From positions 24,713,297 to 24,777,296 of the forward strand of contig NC_034014.1 of NCBI RefSeq assembly GCF_000346465.2: 64,000 nt of DNA. The letters are read 5' to 3'. This stretch comes from Prunus persica. Its lineage: Eukaryota > Streptophyta > Magnoliopsida > Rosales > Rosaceae. Below, piece by piece: positions 61,714-64,000 of the stretch. Both the position numbers and the translations under genes were made by a program. The number at the start of each line of letters is the position of its first letter. Positions within the stretch are counted from its first letter, which is position 1. The notes beneath the pieces were generated by a model that ran no database searches, had not been told where the DNA came from, and saw only the letters and a program-made list of their open reading frames with translations.

Positions 61714-64000
61714 TTACACCGATGATCGCCATATTCTTCCCTCCAAGGATATAACAATGATCGAAACGTCATCATGGTACCTCCGGCGTTCCCCCTGTGG
61801 AATGTCAAGCAACTCATGGAAGGCCATTCCTGCAAAACCCCAATAGACACATTAAGCTTTATAGTTTCATAAAATAGTAACATCTTCAAAACTTGTTCAC
61901 TGAGAAAAAAAAGCTTACCAGCTTTCTTTGCTGCTCGAAACAACACTTCTTCGATGAGATGTTGTGCAGGATCTCCTTCGGGAAACGAAGAGATGAACAA
62001 CTCAACTTCAGAGACAGCTTCTTCATTGGTGAAGTATTGGTAGAGTCCATCAGAAGACAATATTAAGAGTCTGTCTCTTCGGCTGAGTTTGTGGTGGTAG
62101 ACTGATGGTATACAAGTGAGGTAGGGAGCAGTTCCAACATAGTTGAGCCTAAACATCTCTAGCAAAGCATCATTCCATTTTGGCTGCAACAAAACCAAAC
62201 CAGATGTTAATGGTTATTCAAAAATGGGCAACAATATGCACAAACAATTGAAATTATAAGATCACAGCTGACAAATATATCACATTTTGTGAACAAGAGC
62301 AATTCTCATTCATGTGACATTTATCAAGTAATGAACTTGTTGAGGTTCCTCATACCTGTTTGAGAAAGCCAGCTCCGAAGGCCCGAGTGACCTTCAAATA
62401 ACCTTTCACTCTGTCATTCATTATTGCAGAAGCATCATCAGGATGTTCATTCTTTATTCTTTGAACTTCCTGAGATTTGAAGAACTTGAGTCTAGTCTCA
62501 AAATAAACCATCAAAACAGAGAATATAAGCACAAAAAAGCACTCTTCTTCATAGAGAGGTGTTTGAGACAAGAAATATTACCTCTTTCACATATGTGCTG
62601 TGATCCATTGTGAGCTGAAGTGCAGTCAAATTATTCAAACTGTAACTTTCATCAGCATTTGATGAATCAAGATCATCTGAAGGTTCTTCACTAATCCTTT
62701 CCAAGTTCCGCCGCATGTTGGGTTCGGCTTTCCGAGCTAAAACCGCCCTACTATCCCCAACATTCATCAAGTAAACATCATCTCCCTTCATCAACATCAC
62801 CAAAACACAAGAACCCATCAGAGCCAACTCAGGATTCTCTGTCACCATCTTATCTGCAGTATCCAAAAATGTATCCTCTGTTTTTTTTAGGGCCTCTGAA
62901 AGAGCTTTAAGAACATCTTTAGGATCAGGAGACGCCACACCATTTGACACTGGACGTTTCAAATTCTCCTTTAGCTTCCTATCAAGCTCTGGCCTTTCTC
63001 TATCCCATTCACACTTCCACCGCCTCTGAGTCTCCTCAAGCTTATTTCCCAAACCATTGCTCTGTTTTCTCTTTGAATTAGCATCTGCATTAATATCCCC
63101 ATTTTCTAATGCATAATTCTCCCCATGAACTCCATGAACCATCCGATTACTCATCTGGGGCGGATCAATTTCCTTTACGGAACCCGAATCCAGGTACGAA
63201 TTCGATGATTTTACTGCCGATGATTCGGTTTCCATTTCCATTTCGAACTTGTCATTCCAGAGCAACCCTTTGAGTTCCTTGTGCACAGCAGAGTAAAGAT
63301 TAGAAAGTAAATAATCAGGGGCATCAGGGCCATTAAACCCATCATAAATCCCCACAAAAACCCAGCCATGCTCCTCTGAAACCACAACATGAACTCGATC
63401 CTCACCCGCTTTCCCTTGCGCCCAATGAAGATTTTGGCTCCCCATGGAGTAATCTCCACTGCAATCTTCATTCTCATTGCTCAAACTCACATGGCTGCTC
63501 AAATTAGTGCTACTCGGAGTCGCATTCCCACCACCCATCTTCTCCGAATCCGATTCTTTGACCAATACGCCTCCCTTTACCGGCGCAACACTCGATTTCT
63601 GCCCACGACTCACAGCACTTGAAATCGCTTTTCTTATAATCTTCATCAAGCTCCTTTTGGGTTTGGTTTCAATCCCAAAAGAGAGACTTCTCTCTAATCT
63701 CTCGCACTCTTTCTCAATCGGACCCGAATACAACCCACGATCAATCGGACCCGATAAGTACCCTCGCTCTATGGGGCCCGATAAGAACCCTCTCTCGATC
63801 GGACCCGAACTCGCAACTCCCTGGTACGACTTCCGGGGCACCGGCTGCAGAGGTATGGAGGCGAACGAGGTCGAGCTCTCGAACCTCGCCGCTCGGTCGC
63901 AGCCGGCGCTGTATGGATAGAGATCGCAGAGAGAAGTGGAGAGAGGGGTGAATGTGTTGGCGCTGACTGAGGCTCCGGAGATTGATCGGAATGTCGTCGT
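61714..64000 (-). CDS. POLTERGEIST-clade protein phosphatase 2C (5' partial)
   Basis: Minus-strand exons 64000-62582 (open to the window edge), 62469-62356, 62183-61919 and 61829-61714 give 637 visible residues; the start codon lies beyond the window. The visible N terminus [14 protein letters not shown], then [11 protein letters not shown] and four SGPIERG/SGPIDRG/SGPIEKE repeats, is typical of POL/PLL proteins. PP2C motifs are [20 protein letters not shown] followed by [54 protein letters not shown] and [20 protein letters not shown], with metal-binding Asp residues present. An acidic/basic insert separates the first two catalytic blocks, as in this clade. POL and PLL1 act in stem-cell and embryo signalling; other PLLs restrain development or immune receptors. 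The [14 protein letters not shown] pattern looks closest to PLL4/PLL5, which I cannot verify. Confidence 0.92.

Noticed and set aside
63839..63841. Apparent PP2C start at 63841
   Set aside because: The codon is GTG inside an open frame that continues to the window edge with conserved POL/PLL sequence; the gene is partial.

Overview
This is a nuclear window from a flowering plant, almost certainly a eudicot. Genes have many short GT..AG introns, intergenic DNA is AT-rich, dinucleotide microsatellites are common, and every recognisable protein belongs to a plant family. The transposon families and the tandem pectin acetylesterase and CNGC1-like genes look Rosaceae-like (Prunus or a relative). 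That placement is an impression, not a test. All exon boundaries below were read by hand from reading frame, phase and splice sites.

Left third (1-18.6 kb), mostly single-copy genes: the 3' part of an XBAT33-type ankyrin-RING E3 ligase (+); an At3g17950-like protein (-); a conserved 297-aa plant protein whose C-terminal domain resembles single-strand annealing proteins (-); a 452-bp solo LTR; a small unrecognised gene with an E2F-type site at its start (-); a 984-aa WD40 protein (-); and a SIAMESE-related CDK inhibitor (-).

Middle (18.6-34.3 kb): a gene-poor stretch holds a perfect 52-bp-arm foldback MITE and a nested cluster of small Helitrons. It is followed by a complete actin gene with a leader intron, ALG10 (the last glucosyltransferase of lipid-linked oligosaccharide assembly), and a complete 12-exon pectin acetylesterase gene.

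Right half (34.3-61.7 kb), a local duplication zone. The order is intact pectin acetylesterase, a broken copy shredded by transposons, a CNGC-like channel gene, a fragment of pectin acetylesterase intron and 3' flank, a second intact pectin acetylesterase, and a broken CNGC-like copy. The broken pectin acetylesterase copy carries a Helitron, an LTR-type island with a 2.7-kb TG..CA element inside it (5-bp target duplication), and a hAT-like element that itself carries a 727-bp MITE. A piece of the neighbouring PP2C 3' flank also lies upstream of the CNGC gene. The window ends inside a POLTERGEIST-clade PP2C gene (-).

No operon-like or defence-island system is present. The points most worth a second look are the annealing-protein-like domain at 6.1-8.3 kb, the layered duplication and transposon history at 34-58 kb (including a paralogous empty site for a Helitron), and the divergent, C-terminally short CNGC-like gene.
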